NCBI RefSeq assembly: GCF_006788895.1 | Contig: NZ_VFRA01000001.1 | Span: 2,046,001 to 2,110,000, forward strand | DNA from: Rhodoglobus vestalii | GTDB lineage: Bacteria > Actinomycetota > Actinomycetes > Actinomycetales > Microbacteriaceae | DNA length: 64,000 nt | Reading direction: 5' to 3' | In this document: piece after piece, positions 31,339-40,952 of the stretch | Layout of the letters: each line of letters starts with the position of its first letter | Position numbering within the stretch: position 1 is the stretch's first letter | Made by a program: the position numbers and the translations under genes | Notes under the pieces: model-generated | Told to the model about the DNA's origin: nothing | What the model saw: the letters and a program-made list of their open reading frames with translations, nothing else | The model's database searches: none

Positions 31339-31407
31339 ACGTTCCGCTACAGCCGAACGTTGGCGAAACCCGGTCGCACGTGCGCAAACCAGTTCAAAGG
31401 AGAACTA

Positions 31408-31830
31408 ATGGATGAGAACAAGCAGTGGCAGAAGCTGGCTGCAGAGTTCCTCGGAACCGCTTTCCTCGTATTCGTCGGTGTCGGCTCAGTGCCGGCAACC
31501 TTCATCCTGAACGGTGATGCACCGTTCACCATGGCTAGCCTCGGCATTATCGCCCTCGCGTTCGGCCTGATCGTCGTTGCGACGGTCTACGTCTTTGGGT
31601 ACATCTCGGGAAACCACATCAACCCAGCAGTCACGCTCGGTCTCGCCGTCGCCGGCAAAATCCCCTGGCGCGAAGTTCCCGGCTACCTCGTTGCACAGAT
31701 CCTCGGTGCCACGGCAGGAGCCTTCGCCATCGTCGGCGTTCTCGCAGCACTCGCATTCGGATTCATCTCCAAGACCAGCGCAGATAGCACCACCCTCACC
31801 GAGGCACTGACGGAAGAGAAGGCAAAGTAA
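31408..31830 (+). CDS. Half-size (single-repeat) MIP/aquaporin family protein
   Basis: A 140-residue membrane protein with helix 1 (about 9-34), helix 2 (about 41-67), the pore half-helix with SGNHINPAVTLG (NPA at 72-74) and helix 3 (about 91-120), then a short polar tail. This is exactly one MIP repeat; ordinary aquaporins and glycerol facilitators have two and run 230-280 residues with a second NPA. ATG 31408 has AAAGGAG (31396-31402). Its TAA overlaps the dhaK start (TAATG), and no second half exists in any frame, so truncation by a sequencing slip is unlikely. It could dimerise into a pore for glycerol or dihydroxyacetone, or be non-functional. Confidence 0.8.
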   Translation: MDENKQWQKLAAEFLGTAFLVFVGVGSVPATFILNGDAPFTMASLGIIALAFGLIVVATVYVFGYISGNHINPAVTLGLAVAGKIPWREVPGYLVAQILGATAGAFAIVGVLAALAFGFISKTSADSTTLTEALTEEKAK

Positions 31831-32828
31831 TGAAGAAACTGATCAACACCCCAGAGTCGGTACTTGCCGACGCACTCGCCGGCATCGACGCCGCGCACCC
31901 CCACCTCAAGGTCGACCACGTCAACCGCGTGATCTACCGCGCAGAACCCACCCGTGCCGGTAAGGTCGCTCTGATCTCCGGCGGTGGCTCGGGTCACGAA
32001 CCGCTCCACGGCGGGTTCGTTGGCTTCGGGATGCTCGATGCCGCGTGTGCTGGCGAAGTCTTCACCTCGCCCACCCCCGACCAGATGCAGGAAGCCACCA
32101 AGGTTGCCGATTCTGGCGCCGGCGTGCTGCACATCGTCAAGAACTACACCGGCGACGTCATGAACTTCGAAATGGCGGCCGAGATGGCAGAGGCCGAAAC
32201 CGGCGTCAAGGTTGCCTCGGTTGTCGTCAACGACGATGTGGCTGTGCAGGACTCGCTCTTCACAGCAGGACGCCGTGGGGTCGGCCTCACCGTATTGCTC
32301 GAAAAGATCGTCGGCGCAGCAGCAGAAGAGGGGCAAGACCTCGCCGCGGTCACCGCACTGGCACACCGCGTCAATGACTCCGGCCGCTCGATGGGCATGG
32401 CTCTGACGAGCTGCACCGTCCCCGCAGCAGGGAAGCCCACCTTCGATCTGCCAGACGACATGATGGAAATCGGCGTTGGTATCCACGGAGAACCCGGTCG
32501 TCACCGCGAGAAGCTTGCGGATGCCGCATCCATCGCCAAGCAACTGGTTGACCCGATCCTGTCCGACATGGACTTCACAGGCTCAGCAGCCATTGTGATG
32601 CTCAACGGTATGGGTGGCACACCGCAGATTGAGTTGTACATCATGTACAACGAGGTCGCGAAACTGCTCGAAGCGGCCGGTATCACTGTTGCCCGCAACC
32701 TTGTCGGCGACTACATCACGAGCCTTGATATGGCCGGATGCTCGGTCACTATTCTCAAGGCTGATGAAGAAATGGTAAATCTATGGGATGCCCCGGTAAA
32801 CACCGCCGGGCTCCGCTGGGGAGTCTAA
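31830..32828 (+). CDS. dhaK: PTS-dependent dihydroxyacetone kinase, substrate-binding subunit DhaK
   Basis: A 332-residue cytosolic subunit that binds dihydroxyacetone covalently as a hemiaminal through a His; here His 219 in [20 protein letters not shown] (51-58) and [10 protein letters not shown] are the other DhaK signatures. DhaK, DhaL and DhaM together phosphorylate dihydroxyacetone using phosphoenolpyruvate through the PTS instead of ATP. It is translated from ATG 31830, coupled to the upstream half-aquaporin by a one-base overlap. Confidence 0.95.
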   Translation: MKKLINTPESVLADALAGIDAAHPHLKVDHVNRVIYRAEPTRAGKVALISGGGSGHEPLHGGFVGFGMLDAACAGEVFTSPTPDQMQEATKVADSGAGVLHIVKNYTGDVMNFEMAAEMAEAETGVKVASVVVNDDVAVQDSLFTAGRRGVGLTVLLEKIVGAAAEEGQDLAAVTALAHRVNDSGRSMGMALTSCTVPAAGKPTFDLPDDMMEIGVGIHGEPGRHREKLADAASIAKQLVDPILSDMDFTGSAAIVMLNGMGGTPQIELYIMYNEVAKLLEAAGITVARNLVGDYITSLDMAGCSVTILKADEEMVNLWDAPVNTAGLRWGV

Positions 32829-32833
32829 GAACA

Positions 32834-33475
32834 ATGTCTACAAGCACCATCTCTCTCGACCAACTGATCGCCTGGCTTTCGCGGTTTCGCGATCTCGTGA
32901 CCGAGAAAAAGAGCTATTTGACTGAACTTGATTCGGCCATCGGCGACGCTGACCACGGTTCGAATATGACCCGCGGTATGGGCGCGGTTATCGAGAAGAT
33001 CGGTGCGGCACCCTCGACCGCCGTCGACGAACTCTTGAAGTCAGTGGGTATGACTCTCGTGACTTCCGTCGGCGGCGCAGCGGGCCCACTTTACGGCACC
33101 CTCTTTTTGAGGATGGGTGTCAGCGCCGGGCCCGTCACCGAACTCGACGGTGCAGCCTTCGGTGCTGCACTGCGAGCCGGTCTCGATGGTGTTGTTGCTC
33201 GCGGCAAGGCTGAAGCCGGTGACAAGACAATGTTTGACGCTATTGATCCTGCGCTGGATGCCTGGGATGCTGCCGTCGCTGGCGGCAGTGATATTGCTGC
33301 TGCAGCATCCGCGGCTCTCGCAGCAGCTGAGAAGGGTCGCGATGCGACCGAGCCTCTCGTTGCCCGCAAGGGTCGCGCGAGCTACCTCGGTGAGCGCAGT
33401 GCCGGGCATATCGACCCCGGCGCAACCTCGAGCACTATGTTGTTCCAGGCGCTCGCCGACACCGTTACGAGCTGA
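32834..33475 (+). CDS. dhaL: Dihydroxyacetone kinase ADP-binding subunit DhaL
   Basis: A 213-residue all-helical subunit carrying a bound ADP that is rephosphorylated by DhaM. The metal and nucleotide motif DSAIGDADHGSNMTRG is at about 29-44, VGGAAGPLYGTLF follows, and the end has DPGATSST. I chose ATG 32834, five bases after the dhaK stop; an earlier in-frame ATG lies within dhaK. No clear ribosome site, so expression likely depends on coupling. Its stop is followed within two bases by dhaM. Confidence 0.95.
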   Translation: MSTSTISLDQLIAWLSRFRDLVTEKKSYLTELDSAIGDADHGSNMTRGMGAVIEKIGAAPSTAVDELLKSVGMTLVTSVGGAAGPLYGTLFLRMGVSAGPVTELDGAAFGAALRAGLDGVVARGKAEAGDKTMFDAIDPALDAWDAAVAGGSDIAAAASAALAAAEKGRDATEPLVARKGRASYLGERSAGHIDPGATSSTMLFQALADTVTS

Positions 33476-33477
33476 GC

Positions 33478-34209
33478 ATGATCGGGATTGTTGTGGTGAG
33501 TCACATCCCCGCCTTGGCGCGAGCCGCAGTGGATCTCTCCTTGGAGATGGTCGGGGAGACCCCGCCGGCCATTGCGATTGCGGCCGGTGCCGGTGAAGGC
33601 GTGATCGGAACTGACGCGGTGAAGGTTGCCGAGGCGATCGATGAGGTCGCCAGCGGGGAGGGTGTGCTTGTTTTTATGGATCTCGGCTCTGCGGTGCTGA
33701 GCGGCACGATGGCTACTGAGTTCATGACCACGAGTGACGAGGTCAGGCTCACAGATGCTCCCTTCGTTGAAGGGTTGATCGCCGCGGTCGTACTGGCCAA
33801 TGCCGGTGCGTCGCTTGACGAGGTTGATCGTGAGGCTCGAGCAGCGATGGGCGCCAAGCAGAGCCAGCTCGCTGGCCACGGGGAAGTGCCTGCCGCCAGC
33901 TCGAACGCCGCAACCGCAGCACTCTCTGAGATCAGCGCAGAGGCACCTCTCATCAATCCAGACGGTTTGCACTCGCGACCAGCGGCAGCAATCGTTCAAG
34001 CGCTCGCCAAGGTTGAGGCGAAGGTCACGATCACCGACGTCACGTCGGGCAAGGGGCCGGTGGCAGCGAACAGCTTGATCGGCATCATGTCGCTCGGCGC
34101 AACCAAGGATCACGTGGTGAAGTTCTCCGCGACAGGAGCTGCTGCTAAGGATGCGGTTGATCTGCTCGTGGCGATGGCTGCTGAGGGCTTCGGTGAACTT
34201 GCGAGTTAG
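33478..34209 (+). CDS. dhaM: PTS-type dihydroxyacetone kinase phosphotransfer subunit DhaM (EIIA-HPr)
   Basis: A 243-residue fusion of an EIIA-Man-like domain (His 9 in VVSHIPALA, MDLGSAVLSG) and an HPr-like domain (His 165 in NPDGLHSRPAAAI, then SLIGIMSLGA). The E. coli DhaM also carries an enzyme I-like C-terminal segment, which is missing here; the EIIA-HPr form occurs in other bacteria. It passes phosphate from the PTS to the ADP on DhaL. General enzyme I must be encoded elsewhere. Last gene of the operon. Confidence 0.93.
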   Translation: MIGIVVVSHIPALARAAVDLSLEMVGETPPAIAIAAGAGEGVIGTDAVKVAEAIDEVASGEGVLVFMDLGSAVLSGTMATEFMTTSDEVRLTDAPFVEGLIAAVVLANAGASLDEVDREARAAMGAKQSQLAGHGEVPAASSNAATAALSEISAEAPLINPDGLHSRPAAAIVQALAKVEAKVTITDVTSGKGPVAANSLIGIMSLGATKDHVVKFSATGAAAKDAVDLLVAMAAEGFGELAS

Positions 34210-34269
34210 ATCCCCGTCGGCGCAGTAATTGCTCGCTGTCAGATCACTCTTTTGCGGTAGGCCGTCGCC

Positions 34270-35520
34270 GTGGCGGCTGAGAGTGGGGGTACGCTCACGT
34301 TCGATATGAATCGCCAGCTCACCCTCCTCTTCGCCGCCTTTGAGGCGCTCTTGGTGGTGGCAATTGGAATCGCAATACCGCTTGTTCCGCTAACACTGTT
34401 GTGGGGCATCCACTACGGACTGGCCATTGATTGGACAGTATTTTGGCGCGCGGCTGTCGATATTTGGTTGGTTGGGCACGGCACCGACATCACGGTGGTG
34501 CTCGATCCGACAGTGTCGGCATCTCTGGGGTTGGCTGAGGCAAACACCCCGGTGACCATCACGATTGCGCTGCTGGGCTTTGCCCTGCTTACGGGGTTGC
34601 TGGGGATTCGTGCGGGGCGTCGCGTTGCGGAGACCTCCCACGCGGTGTTGGGCACCTTGGCCTCACTCGCCACGTTTGGTGCTGCATCCTTAGTGGTCAC
34701 TTTTTCTGCACTGCATCCGCTGGCGAACCCCTCGCTGTGGCAGGGCACGCTTTTGCCGACGCTCGTATTTGCTGTCGGGTTGCTTATTGGTGGCCAAGTG
34801 GTGACCGCCAAGAGTCGTGCCATTGGGCCGGTTCGCCGCTGGGTTCTCGGCTGGCCAACCCACGTGCGCACTATTGTTGCGACGTCGTTGCGGGGCGGGG
34901 CAATTTCGGCTGCTGGTCTGCTGACGATCGCATCGATTGCCACGATGCTGGCGATTGTGACGTCGTATGCGGAGATTATCCGCTTGTATGAATCGCTCCA
35001 CACTGAGGTGCTGGGTGGCGTTGCGATCACGCTGGGTCAGCTCGCGATTCTGCCCAACCTTATTGTGTGGACGGCGTCGTGGCTGGTGGGCCCCGGTTTC
35101 GCGATTGGTACTGGTTCGACGGTTTCTCCGTTGGCCACCTCGTTGGGCCCAATTCCGGCGATCCCTGTGCTTGGCGCCCTGCCCGATGGTGAATTCGCCT
35201 TTGGCTTTATGGGCCTGCTGGCACCCGTGGTGGTGGGGTTCATAGTGGCGGCGGTGTTTGGCCCGCGGATCGCGGGAGAGTTGCGCCGTCGTGAGCTCGC
35301 CATTGTTGCTGTGGGTATTGGTGTGATCGCGGCAATTATCGTCGGCCTGCTCGTGTGGGTCTCGGCGGGGTCTGCTGGCCCAGGTCGGCTTCAGGATGTT
35401 GGCCCTCAGCCGTGGATCGTCGCCGCGTGGGCCTTCGTTGAGTTCTCGGTCGCTGCGGGGCTCGGATTATTCACTTCTGCACGCCCTGACCGTGCCGAAG
35501 GGGGGTTTGCGCGCCGCTAG
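34270..35520 (+). CDS. PerM-like/DUF6350 multi-pass membrane protein
   Basis: A 416-residue protein with about ten hydrophobic helices and little soluble sequence. Between sucCD and purN-purH it takes the place of the mycobacterial PerM (Rv0955), a divisome-associated membrane protein. Stretches such as GQLAILPNLIVWTASWLVGPGFAIG agree with the DUF6350 family. It is probably a cell-envelope protein, but nothing catalytic is visible. GTG 34270 is the best start; purN starts nine bases after it. Confidence 0.75.
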   Translation: MAAESGGTLTFDMNRQLTLLFAAFEALLVVAIGIAIPLVPLTLLWGIHYGLAIDWTVFWRAAVDIWLVGHGTDITVVLDPTVSASLGLAEANTPVTITIALLGFALLTGLLGIRAGRRVAETSHAVLGTLASLATFGAASLVVTFSALHPLANPSLWQGTLLPTLVFAVGLLIGGQVVTAKSRAIGPVRRWVLGWPTHVRTIVATSLRGGAISAAGLLTIASIATMLAIVTSYAEIIRLYESLHTEVLGGVAITLGQLAILPNLIVWTASWLVGPGFAIGTGSTVSPLATSLGPIPAIPVLGALPDGEFAFGFMGLLAPVVVGFIVAAVFGPRIAGELRRRELAIVAVGIGVIAAIIVGLLVWVSAGSAGPGRLQDVGPQPWIVAAWAFVEFSVAAGLGLFTSARPDRAEGGFARR

Positions 35521-35529
35521 GCTGAGTGT

Positions 35530-36114
35530 GTGCTCACACTCGTTGTCTTGATCTCAGGGGGCGGGTCTAACCTCGCTGCCCTTCTTGAAGCAGCCGAAAG
35601 CGCCGACTTTCCTGCCCGCGTCATTGCTGTCGGTGCCGATCGTTTCGCCGAAGGTTTCGATCACGCTGAGCACTACGGCATCCCCACATTCTCGGTCGCC
35701 ATGTCTAACTTCGTGAACCGCGATGAGTGGGGCGACGAACTGCTCGAACAGATTCAGGTGTGGAAAGCCGACCTTGTGGTGCTGAGTGGTTTCATGAAGC
35801 TGCTGCCGCCGCGCGTCGTCGAGGCACTGTCTCCCAATATCATCAACACGCATCCGGCGTACCTTCCTGAATTTCCGGGCGCCCATGCGGTGCGCGATGC
35901 GCTTGCGGCGGGGGTAACCGAGACGGGCGCCAGCGTCATCAAAGTCGACAATGGTGTCGATAGTGGCCCCATCATCGTGCAGGAGCGCGTTCTGATTGAG
36001 CCGGGGGATACCGAGGAGCACCTGCACGCCCGCATTAAACCGGTCGAGCGTCGACTGATGGTGCAAACAATCAAAGACATTGCCACTAACCGCATCAACC
36101 TAAAGGAACTCTGA
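35530..36114 (+). CDS. purN: Phosphoribosylglycinamide formyltransferase (PurN)
   Basis: A 194-residue enzyme that transfers a formyl group from 10-formyl-THF to GAR, step three of purine synthesis. [15 protein letters not shown] opens the fold; the active-site block is [23 protein letters not shown] with Asn and His, followed by the catalytic Asp in [17 protein letters not shown] 35530 is the start. Five bases separate it from purH, so purN-purH are one unit. Confidence 0.95.
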   Translation: MLTLVVLISGGGSNLAALLEAAESADFPARVIAVGADRFAEGFDHAEHYGIPTFSVAMSNFVNRDEWGDELLEQIQVWKADLVVLSGFMKLLPPRVVEALSPNIINTHPAYLPEFPGAHAVRDALAAGVTETGASVIKVDNGVDSGPIIVQERVLIEPGDTEEHLHARIKPVERRLMVQTIKDIATNRINLKEL

Positions 36115-36119
36115 ATCGT

Positions 36120-37721
36120 ATGAGCGGCCCACGCCACAACCCTGCTGACTTTCGCGAACGCGACACTGTGCCCATTAGCCGTGCCCTTATTTCGGTGAGT
36201 GACAAGTCGGGCCTCCTCGAGCTTGCCGAAGGGCTTGCGGCCGCCGGCGTTGAGCTGGTCTCAACGGGGTCGACCGCGAAGACTATTGCCGCCGCCGGCC
36301 ACGAGGTCACCGAGGTGTCGAGCATCACCGGCTTTCCGGAATCTCTGGATGGCCGGGTGAAGACTCTGCACCCGGCAGTACATGCAGGCATTCTCGCCGA
36401 CCTTCGCCTTGAGTCCCACGAAGCTCAACTCGCCGACCTCGGTATTGACGCGTTTGATCTCGTTGTGGTGAACCTGTACCCGTTTGTCGCGACCGTCGCA
36501 TCCGGGGCCGCGCCGGCAGACATTGTTGAACAAATTGATATTGGTGGCCCCGCGATGGTGCGAGCCGCCGCCAAAAATCATGCCAATGTCGCCATCGTTA
36601 CGAGCCCCGATAGCTATGCCGACATCATTGCGGCGGCCACCGGAGACGGAACCAGCTTCGAGCAGCGTTACGCTCTTGCCTCGCAAGCCTTCGCACACAC
36701 CGCCGCCTACGACACCGCCGTGTCTCAGTGGTTCATGACGGGCGCGCTCCTCGGCGACGGGAATACGGCAGCCACGGCTCCCGCGTTTCCCCCGCATATT
36801 GACGTTGGAGCAGACCAGCTTGCGGTGCTGCGCTATGGCGAAAACTCGCACCAGCAGGCGGGACTCTATGGTGTTGCCGACTCAAGCGGCATCGCTCAGG
36901 CCACCCAGCTGGGCGGAAAAGAGATGTCGTACAACAACTACGTCGATGCCGACGCCGCCCTGCGCGCCGCCTACGACCACCAGACTCCCACTGTTGCGGT
37001 CATCAAGCACGCAAACCCGTGCGGAATCGCCACTGCGGCCACGATCGCAGAAGCTCACGCTGCGGCGCACGCCTGCGACCCCATCTCAGCGTACGGCGGA
37101 GTGATTGCCTCGAACGGCGTCATCACGAAGGCCGCGGCGGAATCGATTGCTCCGATCTTTACCGAAGTTATTGTTGCTCCCGGTTTTGAGCCGGAGGCGC
37201 TGGAGGTTTTGCAAGCGAAGAAGAACCTGCGGTTGCTGCAATTGCCGGAGGGCTATGTGCGCGAGAGCCGCGAGCTGCGACAGATCTCCGGGGGACTACT
37301 CGTGCAGCAGCTCGATGATCAGTTTGCGTCGGTCTCGACCTGGACGTTGGCGGCGGGCGACGCCGCGAATGCTGAGACACTCGCCGATCTTGGGTTTGCG
37401 TGGCGAGCGGTGCGCGCCGTGAAGTCGAACGCTATTTTGTTGGCCAATGGCGGAGCATCCGTCGGGGTGGGCATGGGCCAGGTTAACCGCGTTGATTCGT
37501 GCCGGTTGGCAATTTCGCGTGCTGGGGATCGCGCTGCGGGCTCGGTGGCGGCTAGTGATGCGTTCTTCCCGTTCGCTGACGGATTGCAGCTGCTGCTCGA
37601 TGCCGGCGTTCGCGCCGTGGTGCAGCCCGGTGGATCGATTCGTGACGAAGAAGTGATTGCTGCCGCAATTGAGGCGGGCGTCACAATGTACTTCACGGGC
37701 GAGCGTCACTTCTTCCACTAA
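36120..37721 (+). CDS. purH: Bifunctional AICAR formyltransferase/IMP cyclohydrolase
   Basis: A 533-residue enzyme making the last two steps to IMP. The N-terminal cyclohydrolase (MGS-like) domain has [34 protein letters not shown] residues and [14 protein letters not shown]; the C-terminal transformylase has KHANPCGIA and [18 protein letters not shown] and ends FTGERHFFH. Both active sites look intact. A dispensable N-terminal 20 residues precede the usual start. It feeds IMP to guaB in this window. Confidence 0.96.
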   Translation: MSGPRHNPADFRERDTVPISRALISVSDKSGLLELAEGLAAAGVELVSTGSTAKTIAAAGHEVTEVSSITGFPESLDGRVKTLHPAVHAGILADLRLESHEAQLADLGIDAFDLVVVNLYPFVATVASGAAPADIVEQIDIGGPAMVRAAAKNHANVAIVTSPDSYADIIAAATGDGTSFEQRYALASQAFAHTAAYDTAVSQWFMTGALLGDGNTAATAPAFPPHIDVGADQLAVLRYGENSHQQAGLYGVADSSGIAQATQLGGKEMSYNNYVDADAALRAAYDHQTPTVAVIKHANPCGIATAATIAEAHAAAHACDPISAYGGVIASNGVITKAAAESIAPIFTEVIVAPGFEPEALEVLQAKKNLRLLQLPEGYVRESRELRQISGGLLVQQLDDQFASVSTWTLAAGDAANAETLADLGFAWRAVRAVKSNAILLANGGASVGVGMGQVNRVDSCRLAISRAGDRAAGSVAASDAFFPFADGLQLLLDAGVRAVVQPGGSIRDEEVIAAAIEAGVTMYFTGERHFFH

Positions 37722-37772
37722 GCCGTCCGCTACAAGGCAAACGTAAAACTCTCGACAGATAGGTTTGTGGGC

Positions 37773-38972
37773 ATGATTAGTATGGGTCGGCGTTTAGCCG
37801 CAGCGTTTATTTCTGGAATTGCCGTGGCAGGCACCGTCTACTTCGCAACAGCGTTGGCGTTCTTCACCGCGAACGGTGCGGCAGCCGAGAATCTGCCCGC
37901 TATTGCGGAGTATTTCTTGCCTATGGGCGCTGTGCTCTTTGTGCTGTACTCGCTTATTGCTGCCCTCGAGATTCACCGCTACTGGTTTACGGCCGCTGTC
38001 GCTGGCCTTGCCTTGGGCATTATCTCCGCCGTCGGAGGCACTGCGCTCGGAATCGCGGCGACGGGAGCTGAGCTCAATGCGGAGGCGTTCACCTTTATCC
38101 TTGCCACCCTGTTGGGCACCAATCTGATCTTTGTCGTCGTTACCACCCTTGCGGCGGTTACGGTGGGCCGCCGCGTCTGGAATGCGGTGGTTGCCGGTGC
38201 CGTTCAGCCCACACGTCTCGTTGCTTTCGTGCGCCCACCGTCAGCCCGGTTGGGCGAGGGTGAGCTCACCCACCTCGATCGTGTTGTTGTCGATGCTGAC
38301 CTTGCCGACGCACAGTGGGAGGGCTATGTGGCAGCCCTGCGCGCAAACGGGTTTGAGACCATTGAGGTCGCTGGGGCCGACGAGCTTGCCGATGCAGTGT
38401 TCATCGAAGACACGGTTGTCATTTTTGGCGATGTCGCGGTGCTGACGAACCCCGGTGCCGCCAGTCGCAAGCCCGAGGTGGGGGCGGTGCGCGCGAGCGT
38501 TGTGTCTCTCGGTCTCGAACTTCATGAAATCACTGAGCCCGGAACCCTCGATGGGGGCGACGTGCTCAAGGTCGGTTCTACTGTCTACGTCGGTCGGGGT
38601 GGGCGCACGAATGCCGACGGCATCCGGCAACTGCGTGCCATCGTTTCTCGGCTCGGATACTCACTGATTGCGGTTCCTGTCGAGAAGGTGCTGCACCTGA
38701 AGAGCGGTGTGACTGCTCTGCCGGACGGAACCGTCATCGGCTTCGCCCCCCTCGTCGACAACGGTGATCTTTACGACCGTTTCTTGGCCGTTCCGGAGGC
38801 CGAGGGTGCCGCTGTTGTCGTGCTGTCGGATGATGCGGTGCTCATGTCATCGTCGGCACCCAAGACTGCGGCACTCATCGAAGATCTCGGGTATCGCGTT
38901 GTCACGGTTGATGTCACCGAGTTTGAGAAAATGGAAGGCTGCGTCACGTGTCTCTCTGTTCGCGTCCGGTGA
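37773..38972 (+). CDS. Membrane-anchored dimethylargininase (DDAH)-like amidinohydrolase
   Basis: A 399-residue fusion. Residues 1-135 form four hydrophobic helices (about 6-32, 48-66, 71-97, 106-131); residues about 150-399 are an amidinotransferase-fold dimethylargininase with LDGGDVL, HLKSG carrying the catalytic His 308 and GCVTCLSVR with nucleophile Cys 393. DDAH hydrolyses N-methylated arginines to citrulline. Ordinary DDAH is a soluble protein of about 260 residues. The catalytic domain should face the cytosol if both termini are inside. ATG 37773 is chosen; GTG 37767 and ATG 37782 are possible. Confidence 0.8.
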   Translation: MISMGRRLAAAFISGIAVAGTVYFATALAFFTANGAAAENLPAIAEYFLPMGAVLFVLYSLIAALEIHRYWFTAAVAGLALGIISAVGGTALGIAATGAELNAEAFTFILATLLGTNLIFVVVTTLAAVTVGRRVWNAVVAGAVQPTRLVAFVRPPSARLGEGELTHLDRVVVDADLADAQWEGYVAALRANGFETIEVAGADELADAVFIEDTVVIFGDVAVLTNPGAASRKPEVGAVRASVVSLGLELHEITEPGTLDGGDVLKVGSTVYVGRGGRTNADGIRQLRAIVSRLGYSLIAVPVEKVLHLKSGVTALPDGTVIGFAPLVDNGDLYDRFLAVPEAEGAAVVVLSDDAVLMSSSAPKTAALIEDLGYRVVTVDVTEFEKMEGCVTCLSVRVR

Positions 38973-39155
38973 ATTGAGCCTCTGTCAAAGGATTTACCGA
39001 TAACGATTGTGATTGCACAGAAGCAGGCATAGTCTAGAAGGCTGTCTGCTCAGCGTCGACTTCGACATGATGCAGCGGTTAGCGGTCGCGCATTCAGCGA
39101 GCCGCAGTCGCCTTGATCACCCACTATGGTGCTCTCTTCTCGTCAAGGAACCACG

Positions 39156-40952
39156 TTGTCACAACAGTCAGTCAAGCCTGAGCGCACCAAAGCGGTCGGT
39201 ACCTTCGCGGCAATCCGCCGGCTCTACCCCTACGTAAAGCCGGCGCTGCCGCACATCTACTTGGGCATGGGTGCTGCGCTAATTGCTGGCGTCGTTGCGC
39301 TGCTGATCCCTCAGGTCTTGCGTTCGCTCGTTGATGGCCCCCTGCAGTCAGGTGATTCCTCCCAAATTTGGCCCGCATTTTTCATCGTGCTGGCCCTCGG
39401 TGTGGCCGAAGCGGTCATGATCGCCCTGCGGCGCTACTTTGTGCTCACCCCCGGAACCCACGTTGAGGCGCGAATGCGCAACACGCTCTACATGACGCTC
39501 CAACACCTTCCCGTCAGTTTTCACGATCGCTGGCCGAGCGGTCAACTGCTATCGCGTGCGGTCAGTGACCTCAATTTGATTCGCCGTTGGTTCTCTTTTG
39601 GCCTAGTACTGCTCGTTGTCAATATCCTCACGATCGTTGTCGGTCTCATCTTCTTGATCAATATCTCGTGGGTCCTCGGGCTTATTTTTCTCGTCAGCTC
39701 AATTCCGTTGTGGATTTACGGGTACGTCTTCGAGAGCAAGTATTCGGTCGTGGCGCGTCGCAGCCAAGATCAGACCGGAGACCTCGCAACCGCTGTCGAG
39801 GAGTCGGTTCATGGCATTCGAGTTCTCAAAGCATTCGGGCGGGGCACTCATGCTCTTGCTGGATTCTCGGCCAGGGCAGAGAGTTTGCGCGGCACCGAGA
39901 TTGAGAAGGCGCGAGCAATCGCCGGCATCTGGTTGTGGCTTTTGCTGGTGCCGGATGTCACCTTCGCCCTGTCGCTGCTCGGAGGAGTCTGGCTCGTAGT
40001 TGAGGGCAATATCTCTGCCGGTGATTTGGTCGCATTCTTTGCGACCGCAACCGTGTTGCGCTTTCCGGTGGAGTCCATCGGCTTCCTGCTTTCGATGACC
40101 TTCGATACCCGCACTGCGGCTGATCGCTTCTTTGAGGTCATGGATTCGGAAAACTTAATCACCGATCCCGAGCACCCAAAGACCATCGAAGAACCGCGGG
40201 GGCTCGTTGAGTTCTCCAATGTGCACTTTCGTTACCCGGATTCTCCAGCCAACGTGCCCGATCTCGTGAATGGTATCGATCTGCGGATTGAGCCCGGCGA
40301 GACCATGGCACTCGTGGGATTGACAGGATCAGGCAAGTCGACGCTCACTGCTCTCGCCACGCGGCTCTACGATGTTACCGAGGGGGCGATCATCATCGAC
40401 GGTGTTGATGTTCGCGACCTCACGCTCGTTGAGCTTCGCCGCCACCTGGCGATGGCGTTTGAGGATGCGACGCTCTTCTCGTCGAGTGTGCGTGAGAACG
40501 TGCTCATGGGGCGCCCGGATTCGACCGAAGAGGAACTGCGTCAGGCGCTCACTATTGCTCAGGCTAACTTTGTCTTCGATCTGCCTGCCGGTCTTGACAC
40601 TCTCGTCGGAGAGGAGGGGCTCAGTCTCTCGGGCGGCCAACGGCAGCGACTCGCCCTCGCTCGTGCCGTAGCGGCCAAGCCGTCGGTTCTTGTGCTCGAT
40701 GATCCGCTTTCAGCGCTCGATGTTGATACCGAGGCACTCGTGCAGGCGGCGTTAAGCGAAATTCTTAGTTCGACGACGGCGCTCATTGTGGCACATCGGC
40801 CGTCGACGGTGATGCTCGCCGACCGGGTCGCCCTGCTGGAAGACGGCAAAGTTACCGCGGTGGGAAAGCACTCCGACCTGCTGGCGACCAGCAGTCACTA
40901 CCGCTACGTCATATCCAGTCTTGAAGAGGAAGAGCAGGGGGTCACCTCATGA
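39156..40952 (+). CDS. Heterodimeric ABC exporter subunit with degenerate ATP site
   Basis: A roughly 598-residue membrane ABC half-transporter: six helices (about 35-320) then an NBD. Walker [10 protein letters not shown], signature LSGGQRQR and H-loop VAHRPST are normal, but the Q-loop Gln is Glu (AFEDATLF) and the catalytic Glu after Walker B is Asp ([11 protein letters not shown]). TTG 39156 is favoured because AAGGAA (39145-39150) precedes it; ATG 39126 lacks a site. Its ATGA overlap with the next gene shows the two are made together. Substrate unknown, multidrug-like by family. Confidence 0.87.
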   Translation: MSQQSVKPERTKAVGTFAAIRRLYPYVKPALPHIYLGMGAALIAGVVALLIPQVLRSLVDGPLQSGDSSQIWPAFFIVLALGVAEAVMIALRRYFVLTPGTHVEARMRNTLYMTLQHLPVSFHDRWPSGQLLSRAVSDLNLIRRWFSFGLVLLVVNILTIVVGLIFLINISWVLGLIFLVSSIPLWIYGYVFESKYSVVARRSQDQTGDLATAVEESVHGIRVLKAFGRGTHALAGFSARAESLRGTEIEKARAIAGIWLWLLLVPDVTFALSLLGGVWLVVEGNISAGDLVAFFATATVLRFPVESIGFLLSMTFDTRTAADRFFEVMDSENLITDPEHPKTIEEPRGLVEFSNVHFRYPDSPANVPDLVNGIDLRIEPGETMALVGLTGSGKSTLTALATRLYDVTEGAIIIDGVDVRDLTLVELRRHLAMAFEDATLFSSSVRENVLMGRPDSTEEELRQALTIAQANFVFDLPAGLDTLVGEEGLSLSGGQRQRLALARAVAAKPSVLVLDDPLSALDVDTEALVQAALSEILSSTTALIVAHRPSTVMLADRVALLEDGKVTAVGKHSDLLATSSHYRYVISSLEEEEQGVTS

